A stretch of 64,000 nucleotides of DNA, from assembly GCA_902789175.1 (NCBI GenBank), contig CADANF010000002.1, forward strand, positions 1 through 64,000, in the 5' to 3' direction. Shown piece after piece: positions 8,020-16,314 of the stretch. The notes below the pieces were generated by a model. That model made no database searches and was not told where the DNA came from. It saw only the letters and a list, made by a program, of their open reading frames with translations. Origin of the DNA: an uncultured Lachnospiraceae bacterium (GTDB taxonomy: Bacteria; Bacillota; Clostridia; Lachnospirales; Lachnospiraceae). Numbering within the stretch: position 1 is the stretch's first letter; each line of letters starts with the position of its first letter. A program made the translations under genes and the position numbers.

Positions 8020-9645
8020 ATGGCAGAAGAAATTAAACAGGAAAAAACAGTTGTTTCAGCTTCCCCTCATATCAGAGCGAAGAATACAACGACAAGCATA
8101 ATGGGGGATGTTATCATCGCCCTTATACCGGCAGGAATCGTTGGTATATATAATTCAGGCCTCAGCGCATTTTTACTTATCCTTACATGTGTAGTTTCAT
8201 CAATGTTCTTTGAATATCTTTCAGAAAAGATCATGCATAGGAAACTTACAGTAAGAGATCTTAGTGCAGCCCTTACAGGACTTTTACTGGCATTAAACCT
8301 TCCAGCAGGATTTCCACTTTGGATGGCTGTGATTGGTTCAGCCTTTGCCATAATCGTTGTAAAGCAGATGTTCGGTGGAATCGGACAGAATTTTATGAAC
8401 CCGGCTCTTGCAGCAAGATGCTTCCTTATGATGAGCTTTGCTAAGAGAATGACTCATTTCACATATGATGGAGTAACTACTGCAACACCACTGGCTGTAA
8501 TAAAATCAGGCGGCAAGGTAAATGTACTTTCCATGTTCCTTGGAAATGAAGCAGGTACCATCGGTGAGACATCAGTAATAGCGCTTCTTATCGGTGCTCT
8601 TTATCTTGTTGCAAGAAAAGTTATTGATCTTAGGATCCCTGTATTTTACATAGGTTCATTTGTAATCTTTGTAATGTTATATAAGCTGACTCAGGGAGCG
8701 GCTTTTCTTGACGTAACTAAATATACGGTAAAGCAGGTATGCGGCGGCGGACTTATCCTTGGTGCATTTTTCATGGCAACGGATTATACCACATCACCTA
8801 TCAATAAGAATGGAAGAATTATTTATGGAATCATTCTTGGATTTATGACATTTATATTCAGAATGTTTGGAAGTTCAGCGGAAGGTGTATCATATGCCAT
8901 AATCATTTCAAACCTTCTGGTTCCACTTATTGAAATGGCTACTAAGTCAAAGGCCTTTGGTGCCGGATATGAAAACAAGTCATTAAAAGAAAACAGAGGC
9001 TTTAAAAATAGCGGTGACGAAGTAGAAGATAAGAAAGAAAAGTCAATCAGAGTTGTAATTGCAATCTGCCTTATAGGACTTTTCTCAGGACTTGCTCTTG
9101 GACTTATTCATGATATAACAAAGAAACCTATCGAGGAAACAGCAACAAAGAAAGAACAGGCTTCATATAAAGCTGTATTTGATTCAGCTTCAACTTATGA
9201 AGAAAATGCATCGGTTTTAGATAAGCTCAATAAGATAATAGATGAAAATGGATATACTGACGCAGATATTGATAAAGTTTTATCTGCTAAAGATGAAAAT
9301 GGTAATGAGATAGGACTTATCCTTATCATCACAACTCATAAGGGATATGCAGGTGATATCCAGATGGCTGTGGGAATAGATAAAGATTGTCAGATTACCG
9401 GTATTTCAATGCTTTCCATCGGTGAGACTCCTAACCTTGGTATGGAAGCCAGAGATAATCCGGATTTCACAGCCCAGTATGTAGGAAAAGACGTTGATAA
9501 ATTTACAGTTACCAAAAATGGAGCTGCTACTGATTCAGAGATAAATGCAATATCAGGTGCAACAATCACGTCAAATGCAGTAACCGGTGCAGTTAATACA
9601 TCACTTTTTGCAGCATCAAAAATCTATGAAGGAGGTATTAACTAA
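8020..9645 (+). CDS. rnfDG: RnfD-RnfG fusion protein of the Rnf complex
   Basis: One uninterrupted frame of 541 residues encodes two subunits that are normally separate. Residues 1 to about 320 are RnfD: a polytopic membrane protein with HIRAKNTTTSIMGDV, QNFMNPALAARCF, and the covalent-FMN region DGVTTATPL (candidate Thr156). After a charged linker (about 320-345) a new helix begins and the rest is RnfG. Its extracytosolic FMN domain has GIDKDCQITGISML, ETPNLGMEA and the flavinylation motif SGATITS (candidate Thr515). The D site reads TTAT where TGAT is more usual. It overlaps rnfE by one base. Fused length equals typical D plus G, so nothing appears lost. Confidence 0.93.
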   Translation: MAEEIKQEKTVVSASPHIRAKNTTTSIMGDVIIALIPAGIVGIYNSGLSAFLLILTCVVSSMFFEYLSEKIMHRKLTVRDLSAALTGLLLALNLPAGFPLWMAVIGSAFAIIVVKQMFGGIGQNFMNPALAARCFLMMSFAKRMTHFTYDGVTTATPLAVIKSGGKVNVLSMFLGNEAGTIGETSVIALLIGALYLVARKVIDLRIPVFYIGSFVIFVMLYKLTQGAAFLDVTKYTVKQVCGGGLILGAFFMATDYTTSPINKNGRIIYGIILGFMTFIFRMFGSSAEGVSYAIIISNLLVPLIEMATKSKAFGAGYENKSLKENRGFKNSGDEVEDKKEKSIRVVIAICLIGLFSGLALGLIHDITKKPIEETATKKEQASYKAVFDSASTYEENASVLDKLNKIIDENGYTDADIDKVLSAKDENGNEIGLILIITTHKGYAGDIQMAVGIDKDCQITGISMLSIGETPNLGMEARDNPDFTAQYVGKDVDKFTVTKNGAATDSEINAISGATITSNAVTGAVNTSLFAASKIYEGGIN

Positions 9646-10637
9646 TGAATAAATGTACTGAAAGACTTTATAACGGAATAGTTAAAGAAAATCCTACCTT
9701 TGTACAGATGCTTGGAATGTGCCCGACCCTTGCAGTTACCTCAACAGCAATGAATGGGCTTGGTATGGGACTTGCAACAACAGCAGTTCTTACAATGAGT
9801 AATATCATGATATCAGCTTTAAGAAAGGTTATACCGGATAAGGTAAGAATTCCGGCATTTATCACTATCATTGCTTCATTTGTAACAATAATAAGCTTCT
9901 TAATGCAGGCTTATACCCCTGATCTTTATGAAAGCTTAGGGGTTTATATAGCACTTATAGTTGTTAACTGTATAATCCTTGGACGTGCAGAAAGCTATGC
10001 TTCAAAGAATCCGGTTATCCCATCACTTTTCGACGGACTTGGTATGGGACTTGGATTTACAGTAGGACTTACAGCAATCGGTGTAATAAGAGAATTCCTT
10101 GGAGCCGGTGCTATATTCGGTATCAGCATCACAAAGGAACTGTTTGACCCGATTGCTATATTCTCCTTTAACCCTGGAGCATTCTTTGTACTGGCATTTA
10201 TCATTGCAGGTATCAATGCATACGAGATAAGAAAGTCAAAGAAAACAGGTGAAAAGCCAAAGCTAAGAAGAATTGATGGATGTTCTGACTGTACAAATGT
10301 AACCTGTCAGGGAAAGAATATTCCAGAAGAAGATATAGTTACTGAGAAAATGCTTGAAACCACAAAGAAGAATCTTCTTAAAAATGAGGTGGAAAATAAA
10401 GCTAAGCCAGAAGCTATGGAAGAAGTTAAGGCTGAAGTTAAATACGTTGTATCAGCTACTGATCAGACTGAAAAAAATCAGGAAACAGATGATCAGGAAA
10501 CAGATGATCAGGAAACAGAAGTACTTGATTCTACAAAAAAAGAGATAGAAGAAAAAAATAAGGCAAAAAAGCCGGAGACTAAAAAAGATAATAAACCTAA
10601 GACCAGGAAAAAAAATAAAAGGAAGGGGGATAAATAA
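9645..10637 (+). CDS. rnfE: Rnf complex subunit E with long charged C-terminal tail
   Basis: RnfE is an integral membrane subunit that with RnfA holds an intramembrane Fe-S centre in the electron path. Residues 1 to about 195 are classical RnfE with six helices (NPTFVQMLGMCPTLAVT, VNCIILGRAE, DGLGMGLGFTVGLTAIG). RnfE usually ends near 200-230 residues, but this one runs to 330. The extra tail holds a Cys cluster (CSDCTNVTC), then Glu/Lys/Asp-rich low-complexity sequence with an in-frame repeat (QETDD) and a very basic end. The tail is predicted cytoplasmic. Its function is unknown. Confidence 0.93.
   Translation: MNKCTERLYNGIVKENPTFVQMLGMCPTLAVTSTAMNGLGMGLATTAVLTMSNIMISALRKVIPDKVRIPAFITIIASFVTIISFLMQAYTPDLYESLGVYIALIVVNCIILGRAESYASKNPVIPSLFDGLGMGLGFTVGLTAIGVIREFLGAGAIFGISITKELFDPIAIFSFNPGAFFVLAFIIAGINAYEIRKSKKTGEKPKLRRIDGCSDCTNVTCQGKNIPEEDIVTEKMLETTKKNLLKNEVENKAKPEAMEEVKAEVKYVVSATDQTEKNQETDDQETDDQETEVLDSTKKEIEEKNKAKKPETKKDNKPKTRKKNKRKGDK
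10479..10522 (+). repeat. 15-bp tandem repeat within the rnfE tail
   Basis: Two perfect copies of CAGGAAACAGATGAT and a third diverging copy run in frame and encode QETDD-QETDD-QETE. Slippage would change tail length without breaking the frame. Confidence 0.85.
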
Positions 10638-10639
10638 GC

Positions 10640-11212
10640 ATGAATATTTTATTATTTGCCTTATCGGCAGCGCTTGTTAACAATGTTGTCCTCGTTCAGT
10701 TCCAGGGACTTTGTCCATTCCTTGGAGTATCCAAGAATGTAAAGACTGCAGCGGGAATGGGAGGAGCAGTAATATTTGTTATGACCCTTGCCCAGACAGC
10801 TACCAGCCTTCTTTATTATCACATTCTTGTACCACTTCATATTGAATATCTTAATACTATTGCATTTATCCTTGTTATCGCAGGACTTGTTCAGTTTGTT
10901 GAGATGTTCCTTAAGAAGAAGGTAAAATCTCTTTACAGCGCATTAGGTGTTTACCTTCCACTTATCACTACCAACTGTGCAGTACTTGGTATTGCTATAA
11001 GTTCAGTACAGGCAGGATACTCAGTTGGAAAATGTATCCTTAACGGATTCTTCTCAGCTGTAGGTTTTGCAGTGGCACTTATAATCTTTGCAAGTATAAG
11101 AGAAAAAACTGAGAGAAATGATATCCCTAAAGCATTACAGGGAGGACCTATAGTTCTTATAGCTGCAGGTCTTATGGCCCTTGCTTTCAGCGGATTTTCA
11201 GGCCTTATGTAA
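10640..11212 (+). CDS. rnfA: Rnf complex subunit A
   Basis: Polytopic membrane subunit (190 residues, six helices), partner of RnfE in the membrane core. Family signatures are clear: ALVNNVVLVQFQGLCPFLGVS near the N-terminus and YLPLITTNCAVLGIAI in the middle. Cys in GLCPFLG and TTNCAVLG are the conserved ligands of the intramembrane iron-sulfur centre shared with RnfE. The start ATG lies just after the rnfE stop. Length is normal for the family. Confidence 0.95.
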   Translation: MNILLFALSAALVNNVVLVQFQGLCPFLGVSKNVKTAAGMGGAVIFVMTLAQTATSLLYYHILVPLHIEYLNTIAFILVIAGLVQFVEMFLKKKVKSLYSALGVYLPLITTNCAVLGIAISSVQAGYSVGKCILNGFFSAVGFAVALIIFASIREKTERNDIPKALQGGPIVLIAAGLMALAFSGFSGLM

Positions 11213-11229
11213 TGTAAAGGAGAATAAGT

Positions 11230-12021
11230 ATGGATACAAAAGCAATAATCTTTGCAACATTAGTTATTATGCTTATTGCAATCCTTGTGGGTATTCTTCT
11301 TAGCAAGGCTGCAATAATATTTAAAGTTGAAGTAGATGAAAAAGAAATAGCAATTCGTGAATGTCTTCCGGGCAACAACTGTGGTGCCTGCGGATATCCG
11401 GGATGTGATGGTATGGCTAAGGCTATCAGCGAAGGAAAGGCGCCTGTAAATGGCTGTCCTGTTGGTGGGGATGCTGTAGCAGCAAAGATTTCAGAAATCA
11501 CAGGTGGAACCTCCAAGGCAACAGAGAAAATGGTTGCCATGGTAAAATGTAAAGGTGACTGTGAAAAGGCAGTAGATGTCTATAGCTATGTGGGACCAGA
11601 AAGCTGTATAATCGCTGCGAATACACCAAATGGCGGGCCTAAGGGTTGTACATTTGGATGTCTTGGATTTGGTGAATGTAAGGCAGTATGTGAGTTTGGT
11701 GCCATTTCAATAAAGGATGGAATCGCAGTGATCGATCCTGAAAAATGTAAGGGATGTAACAAATGCGTTGAAGTATGTCCAAGAAATATCATTTCTATGG
11801 TGCCATATTCTAAGAAGCATCATATAATGTGTAATTCAAAAGACAAGGGACTGGATGTTAAAAAGAACTGTTCAGCAGGTTGTCTTTCCTGTGGACTTTG
11901 CGTAAGAAGCTGTCCTAAGGAAGCTATTGAAATGAAGGGCAACCTTCCTGTGATTGATTATTCAAAATGTGTTAATTGCGGACTCTGTGCAAAGAAATGT
12001 CCAGCAAAGACCATATCATAG
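11230..12021 (+). CDS. rnfB: Rnf complex subunit B (ferredoxin-accepting Fe-S protein)
   Basis: RnfB carries electrons from reduced ferredoxin into the complex. The 263-residue protein has an N-terminal membrane anchor (about residues 5-28), the 4Fe-4S motif CLPGNNCGACGYPGC, a middle region with further cysteines (KCKGDC, GCLGFGEC), and two bacterial ferredoxin domains (CKGCNKCVEVCP; CLSCGLCVRSCP plus CVNCGLCAKKCP). It is the last rnf gene. nrdR follows 25 bases later without a visible terminator, so read-through is possible. Confidence 0.95.
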   Translation: MDTKAIIFATLVIMLIAILVGILLSKAAIIFKVEVDEKEIAIRECLPGNNCGACGYPGCDGMAKAISEGKAPVNGCPVGGDAVAAKISEITGGTSKATEKMVAMVKCKGDCEKAVDVYSYVGPESCIIAANTPNGGPKGCTFGCLGFGECKAVCEFGAISIKDGIAVIDPEKCKGCNKCVEVCPRNIISMVPYSKKHHIMCNSKDKGLDVKKNCSAGCLSCGLCVRSCPKEAIEMKGNLPVIDYSKCVNCGLCAKKCPAKTIS

Positions 12022-12046
12022 TAAAAATAAGTAGGAGAAGATATTT

Positions 12047-12496
12047 ATGAAATGCCCATATTGTGGAGATGATAATACAAGAGTTATAGATTCAAGACCG
12101 TCAGATGATAATAGCTCTATCAGAAGAAGAAGACAGTGTGATGCCTGTGGCAAGAGATTTACAACCTATGAAAAGGTTGAATCAGCACCGCTCATGGTAA
12201 TAAAGAAAGATAAGACAAGAGAGATCTATGACAGAGCAAAGATCGAACAGGGACTTATCCGTTCTTGTCATAAGAGACCAGTTTCAATGGAAAAGATTGA
12301 AAAATGTGTTGATGACATCGAAGCAGCAGTCTTTAACCTTGGAACCAGAGAGGTGGAAAGCTCAATAATCGGTGAGATCGTAATGGATAAGATCAAAGAT
12401 CTTGATGCTGTAGCTTACGTAAGATTTGCATCTGTATATCGTGAATTTAAGGATGTAAATACATTTATGGATGAATTAAAGAAAATCTTAAAATAG
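12047..12496 (+). CDS. nrdR: Transcriptional repressor NrdR
   Basis: NrdR represses ribonucleotide reductase genes in response to ATP/dATP. At 149 residues it has the full family structure: an N-terminal zinc ribbon with Cys3, Cys6, Cys31 and Cys34 (MKCPYC...[12 protein letters not shown]), then an ATP-cone domain ([18 protein letters not shown] to the end). The ribosome-binding site is GGAGA. No ribonucleotide reductase gene is in the window, so it acts in trans. The next gene follows closely, suggesting a small housekeeping operon. Confidence 0.96.
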   Translation: MKCPYCGDDNTRVIDSRPSDDNSSIRRRRQCDACGKRFTTYEKVESAPLMVIKKDKTREIYDRAKIEQGLIRSCHKRPVSMEKIEKCVDDIEAAVFNLGTREVESSIIGEIVMDKIKDLDAVAYVRFASVYREFKDVNTFMDELKKILK

Positions 12497-12520
12497 CATT
12501 TGAAATTGGAGATAACCTTC

Positions 12521-13141
12521 TTGAGTGAAAAAATAGTAAAACTTCTTGAATCAGGTGAATCAGAAGTGATAGTAAAAAAATCCAGATTTATCGGTATTAC
12601 TTATCCAGTAAATACACCTGAGGAAGCAGCTGATTTTGTAAATAGTATAAAGAAGAAATATTACGACGCAAGACATAACTGTTATGCCTATGTAATAGGA
12701 GACAAAAGGGAACAGATCAAGTTTTCTGATGATGGTGAGCCGGGAGGTACAGCAGGTAAACCAATGCTGGATGTACTTCTTGGCAGCGGCATCACAAATA
12801 TAGTAGTTGTTGTAACAAGATATTTTGGTGGTACACTTCTTGGAACAGGCGGACTAGTTAGAGCATATAGTGATGCGGTAAAAGAAGCAGTTGAAAATAG
12901 TACTACTTATACTGTTGAAAGAAAAATAAGATTAAAAGTAGAAACTGATTATACTTCATTTCAGAGTCTTGAAAGATTATTTAAGTCAAAAGAAAATATT
13001 ACATATAATACTGATTATTCAGATAAAATTATAATGGATGTAGCTATTCCAGTAGACTTTATAGATGAAATTGAAAAAGGTATTACAGAAATTACCAGTG
13101 GTAAGGCAAATGTAACTAACCTTGGAGAATTTGTTGGTTAA
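12521..13141 (+). CDS. YigZ/IMPACT family protein
   Basis: A 206-residue member of the YigZ (IMPACT N-terminal) family. Diagnostic features are KKSRFIGITYPVNT, the DARHNCYAYVIGD segment, SDDGEPGGTAGKPML and RYFGGTLLGTGGLVRAYSDA. A smaller C-terminal domain follows, as is usual. Bacterial members have no agreed biochemical role; the eukaryotic homologue inhibits GCN2. I chose the TTG start at 12521 because GGAG lies 9 bases before it. An in-frame TTG 21 bases earlier has no Shine-Dalgarno sequence. Confidence 0.9.
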   Translation: MSEKIVKLLESGESEVIVKKSRFIGITYPVNTPEEAADFVNSIKKKYYDARHNCYAYVIGDKREQIKFSDDGEPGGTAGKPMLDVLLGSGITNIVVVVTRYFGGTLLGTGGLVRAYSDAVKEAVENSTTYTVERKIRLKVETDYTSFQSLERLFKSKENITYNTDYSDKIIMDVAIPVDFIDEIEKGITEITSGKANVTNLGEFVG

Positions 13142-13248
13142 GATAATAGAGCTCACCTGTATTAGGGGGCTCTATATCTTTATAACAGTATTATATATGT
13201 GCCAGAAGCGATAATGGTTTTGTTGCGGCATATAGAGCCTATTTTTTT
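13141..13248 (+). terminator. Three-segment alternative hairpin ending in a T-run
   Basis: Segment A (13141-13152), B (13168-13179) and C (13230-13239) can pair in two exclusive ways. A:B forms a TAGAGC/GCTCTA-centred hairpin. B:C forms a perfect 10-bp stem (GGCTCTATAT with ATATAGAGCC) followed by T7. This is either a pair of tandem terminators for the upstream gene or an attenuator-like switch before the lipoprotein gene. Confidence 0.5.
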
Positions 13249-13294
13249 ATAATAGGTAATAGAATAAAAAGATGCACGTTTTATATATGTATAG

Positions 13295-13300
13295 TATAAT
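13295..13300 (+). promoter_or_regulatory. Predicted -10 element for the lipoprotein gene
   Basis: A consensus TATAAT lies 33 bases before the ATG. The -35 region at 13272-13277 (ATGCAC) is weak, so the promoter is only moderately supported. Confidence 0.4.
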
Positions 13301-13333
13301 GTGGGGTGTATTTATACACAGAGGAGGAAATGT

Positions 13334-14680
13334 ATGAAAAAATTCAAAACAATTGCAATGCTTTGTGTTCTTTCAATGGGGCTTACAGCTTGTGGGGGGA
13401 ACAAACAGACAACAACAGAACAGACGGAGGCTATAACAGAAAAGGAGTTAACACCAGAGGAAAAGTATCCTGCCACTGTTGATCCTAGAAATATTCATCC
13501 AGGATCTCTTAATAGTGATGAAGATACTTCTGATCGTTGGTATCCAGATGGAGATACTTCAGCTGAAATATGTTTTACACTTACACAGACATCACCTCAG
13601 AACGATTGTGTAGGACTTGCATATTGTCAGTATAAGGTTCTTGATGGTAAAGATGATGATCTTATTGATATGCCTCTTCGTGATGGAGGAAATGGTCATG
13701 GTATTACAGGTGAGTTTACTTTTATGAAAGACAAAACTGTAACCTATGATCGTGATTTTACTTTCCAGGATAATTTTACATGTTATGATTTTAAGACTGG
13801 TACTGTATATAAGAGAAGTCATCCAGAACATGGTTGTAAGGATCAGGAATGGTATGATAATGCATTCTCTGGACTTGTAGCATATCGTGATCTTTCAAGC
13901 AAGAAGTATCAGCAGATCGTAATGAATGAGGATCATACTTTTGTAGAATCAGTAACCGGTATGGATGATATGACAGGACGTTGGGAAGTGCAGGCTTCAA
14001 ATGTACTGATGCTTATTTATGATGATGCAAGTAATGGTGTTCAGTCTTTTGATGGAAGCGCTCTTTTAGAAGACGGTGGCGAGAGTGGTGCAGAAACAAC
14101 TAATACTGGAACTTGGCAGCAGGAGTTTAATATTTCTGCAGACGGTAAGGTAACTGAGTTTGGTCTTTTCCCTCAGTATGATGATAATATGAATCTGACA
14201 GGTTATGGATCAGCTTTTGAGCTTACTACAAAGGATCAGCTTGCAGCTCTTAAAAAGGAAAAAGAAGACGCTATAGCAGCATCTCTTGCAGCAGGAAGCC
14301 CTTATAAAAATCCTGAAGTTGACGATATAATGGACATTACACTTGATGGTGTTAATCTTGATCAGGAACCTGACCATGTTATAGAATACATAGAGTGGGA
14401 TAATAAAGAGGCAGATAATTATAGAGATAAAGTATCTAAAAATCTTAAAAGTGAGGAATGGAAAGGTACTGTTATAGAAGTACGTGGTCATTTTTCAAAA
14501 GGTGGTATGGTAGCCACTACAGCAGATGGTGAACACACAAAAATGATAATGACTTGGTTAGTAGGAAGCCAGGAGAAGCCAGAAAATGATAAAGATCTTA
14601 TCTTAAAGGGTGTTCTTTGGCAGTACGGAACCAATTGGTATATCTTCTATGATATTGATCATGTTAAATATGTCAATTAA
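13334..14680 (+). CDS. Lipoprotein of unknown function (448 aa)
   Basis: A secreted lipoprotein. It has a basic start, a hydrophobic stretch and lipobox LTAC with the acylated Cys at residue 20, then a Thr/Glu-rich linker. The mature part is Asp- and Tyr-rich, with segments such as WYPDGDTSAEICFTL and MTGRWEVQASNVLMLIYDD. The latter looks like the 'lipocalin-like' beta repeats common in Lachnospiraceae surface lipoproteins. I chose ATG at 13334 because AGGAGG precedes it by 7 bases and it opens exactly on a signal peptide. A terminator follows directly. Function is unknown; it opens the accessory region. Confidence 0.8.
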   Translation: MKKFKTIAMLCVLSMGLTACGGNKQTTTEQTEAITEKELTPEEKYPATVDPRNIHPGSLNSDEDTSDRWYPDGDTSAEICFTLTQTSPQNDCVGLAYCQYKVLDGKDDDLIDMPLRDGGNGHGITGEFTFMKDKTVTYDRDFTFQDNFTCYDFKTGTVYKRSHPEHGCKDQEWYDNAFSGLVAYRDLSSKKYQQIVMNEDHTFVESVTGMDDMTGRWEVQASNVLMLIYDDASNGVQSFDGSALLEDGGESGAETTNTGTWQQEFNISADGKVTEFGLFPQYDDNMNLTGYGSAFELTTKDQLAALKKEKEDAIAASLAAGSPYKNPEVDDIMDITLDGVNLDQEPDHVIEYIEWDNKEADNYRDKVSKNLKSEEWKGTVIEVRGHFSKGGMVATTADGEHTKMIMTWLVGSQEKPENDKDLILKGVLWQYGTNWYIFYDIDHVKYVN

Positions 14681-14725
14681 TTAAATTAATAGTATTTCAT
14701 CGAGTTAAAAGAATGAAACATTAGA

Positions 14726-14752
14726 AAACGGCAGTCGAAAGACTGCCTTTTT
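14726..14752 (+). terminator. Intrinsic terminator of the lipoprotein gene
   Basis: GGCAGTC-GAAA-GACTGCC, a 7-bp stem with a GNRA-type loop, followed by TTTTT and preceded by an A-run. Confidence 0.9.
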
Positions 14753-14822
14753 CCTTATCATAAAGATAAGAGAGAACTCCCAGAAGCCCCGCTGCATATA
14801 TTATAAAACCTGCAATTATTTT
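14746..14822 (-). pseudogene. Fragment of an ABC-2 permease gene
   Basis: About 75 bases aligned by eye are roughly three-quarters identical to the permease gene 4.3 kb away (19036-19110). They read, on the minus strand, IIAGFIIYAAGLLGVLSYLYDKEKG against IAGFIILAAGLLGVLSYLYDKENG. Neither the rest of the permease nor a start or stop in context is present. This is a shard of a paralogous exporter gene left by a past deletion or recombination. It abuts the upstream terminator on one side and the RTX remnant on the other. Confidence 0.75.
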
Positions 14823-14825
14823 AGT

Positions 14826-15499
14826 GTGTTTTTTGCAAGCCCTTTTTGTGTATATAAAAAACTGATTATAGAATGTGATGATGATGGAAATAAAAGGCTT
14901 AATGTTGCAGGCCTTGATTTCCTGATTGATCAAAGAATTAAAAGTGACCAGAATGAAATGGAATTATTTATAATCTTGGAATATATCTTAAATCATATGA
15001 CAGAATTTATGGTGGAACAGGTAATGATAAGATATCTGGTGATGCGGGAGATGATTATCTTGCAGGCGGAGAAGGTGATGATATCTATTATGTAAATCTT
15101 AATGGATGTAATAACAGAATATATGATTTAGAAGGCAGTAATACAATAATCTTTGGAGATGGAATCAAATCTGATAAAATAAAGGCTGTAAGAGATAACT
15201 GGAATGACCTTACTATTGTTTTGGATGCCAGCGGTGAAAATGGGTTATATGATGACAACGTTGATAAAATAGTATTAGAAGGATTTTATGTAAATGATAG
15301 CAACAGACATTATACTATTTCTATGAATGGTACTATATTCTATGCAACATCTAAAACAAGTCCTTTGAGAAAAGTATATGGATTATCATATTCAGAATAT
15401 ATGACCGGTTTTGACAATGATTCGATAACATTGTTTGGAAATGCCGGTGATGATACTTACATAGTATCAGAAGGATGCGATACAATATCCCAAGTTTAG
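14826..15499 (+). pseudogene. Frameshifted remnant of an RTX calcium-binding repeat protein
   Basis: The downstream frame (from about 14957) encodes glycine-aspartate nonapeptide repeats of RTX type: GGTGNDKISGDAGDDYLAGG, GEGDDIYYVN, and near the end LFGNAGDDTYIVSEG. RTX repeats bind calcium in type I-secreted toxins, enzymes and adhesins. There is no start codon in this frame. The preceding part continues in a different frame (NVAGLDFLIDQRIKSDQNE), so a frameshift lies near 14953-14960. The N-terminus and any effector domain are gone. It is a decayed fragment, possibly of a toxin whose immunity gene is the next gene (inference). Confidence 0.75.
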
Positions 15500-15531
15500 A
15501 ACTGGCTGAGTAAACGAAGAAAGGAATATTT

Positions 15532-16314
15532 ATGGCAAAGTCTTTTAAAAGCGAATTTGTAAAATTCTATAAAGAAAAGCTTGAACCTTATGGATTTAAA
15601 AAGGTTAAAGGACCGCAACCTTATTTTGCAAGACTTGTGAACGGGGAGATAGTTCATATAATAACATACATAACATCAAGAACTAACAATCCCGGACATA
15701 TAAACTTTGAATTATGTTGTGGAATTGCATCGGTATATAGAAAAAGAATAAGATTTAATGTTACACCAGCAAGTAACTCGTATTGTATGGAAGCTATGAC
15801 TGATCTAATGAAATTAAAAGATCATTATTATGTGATTTCTTTAAAAGATCGCATTTTTTATGATGCTGAGTATACTGAAGAGACAATGCAAATGGTTTTG
15901 GAAAAGTCTTTGATAGATGCAAAATTAATCATTGAACAGCTTGATAAGTATACTGATATGGAAAGTGCTTTAGAATTCTTTATGAAACATAATGGAGGAT
16001 TTACGGTGACGTTTTCCGACCTTTTATCCGACAGTTTTTCAGATGAAGAAGGCCTTTATTACGCAAGAAAGGAATTTGATGCAGCATTAATTAAAAAATG
16101 TTTTTTAGATATGAAAAAAGATGTGGAACTGATAGAGGATGAATATGATAAAGAATTATATAAAAATAATCTTTATAATGAATATGAAGTTGAAGTAATT
16201 GCAGATAGAAAAAAATTCCAAGCTGATGAAGAACAGTATAACGAAGGTATGAAAATCCTTCAGCAAAGAAAAGAAGATAATCTGAAGATGTTAAAGGAAT
16301 ATAAGGTTATCTAG
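15532..16314 (+). CDS. DUF4304-like protein, possible orphan immunity protein
   Basis: A soluble, charged 260-residue protein. The N-terminal half (FVKFYKEKLEPYGFKKVKG, YFARLVNGEIVHIITYI, HINFELCCGI) resembles DUF4304-type proteins, a family often found as immunity proteins beside polymorphic toxins. The assignment is by pattern only. The C-terminal half is helical and Glu/Lys-rich with possible coiled coil. It sits 32 bases after an RTX remnant, which suits a surviving immunity gene whose toxin has decayed. AAAGGAAT precedes the ATG. Its stop codon TAG lies inside the first bases of a repeat element, so the original C-terminus may have been altered. Confidence 0.6.
   Translation: MAKSFKSEFVKFYKEKLEPYGFKKVKGPQPYFARLVNGEIVHIITYITSRTNNPGHINFELCCGIASVYRKRIRFNVTPASNSYCMEAMTDLMKLKDHYYVISLKDRIFYDAEYTEETMQMVLEKSLIDAKLIIEQLDKYTDMESALEFFMKHNGGFTVTFSDLLSDSFSDEEGLYYARKEFDAALIKKCFLDMKKDVELIEDEYDKELYKNNLYNEYEVEVIADRKKFQADEEQYNEGMKILQQRKEDNLKMLKEYKVI

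Noticed and set aside
14826-15095. A real 89-residue protein
   Set aside because: Its second half is out of frame with the RTX repeats that the DNA clearly encodes; it is part of the frameshifted remnant.
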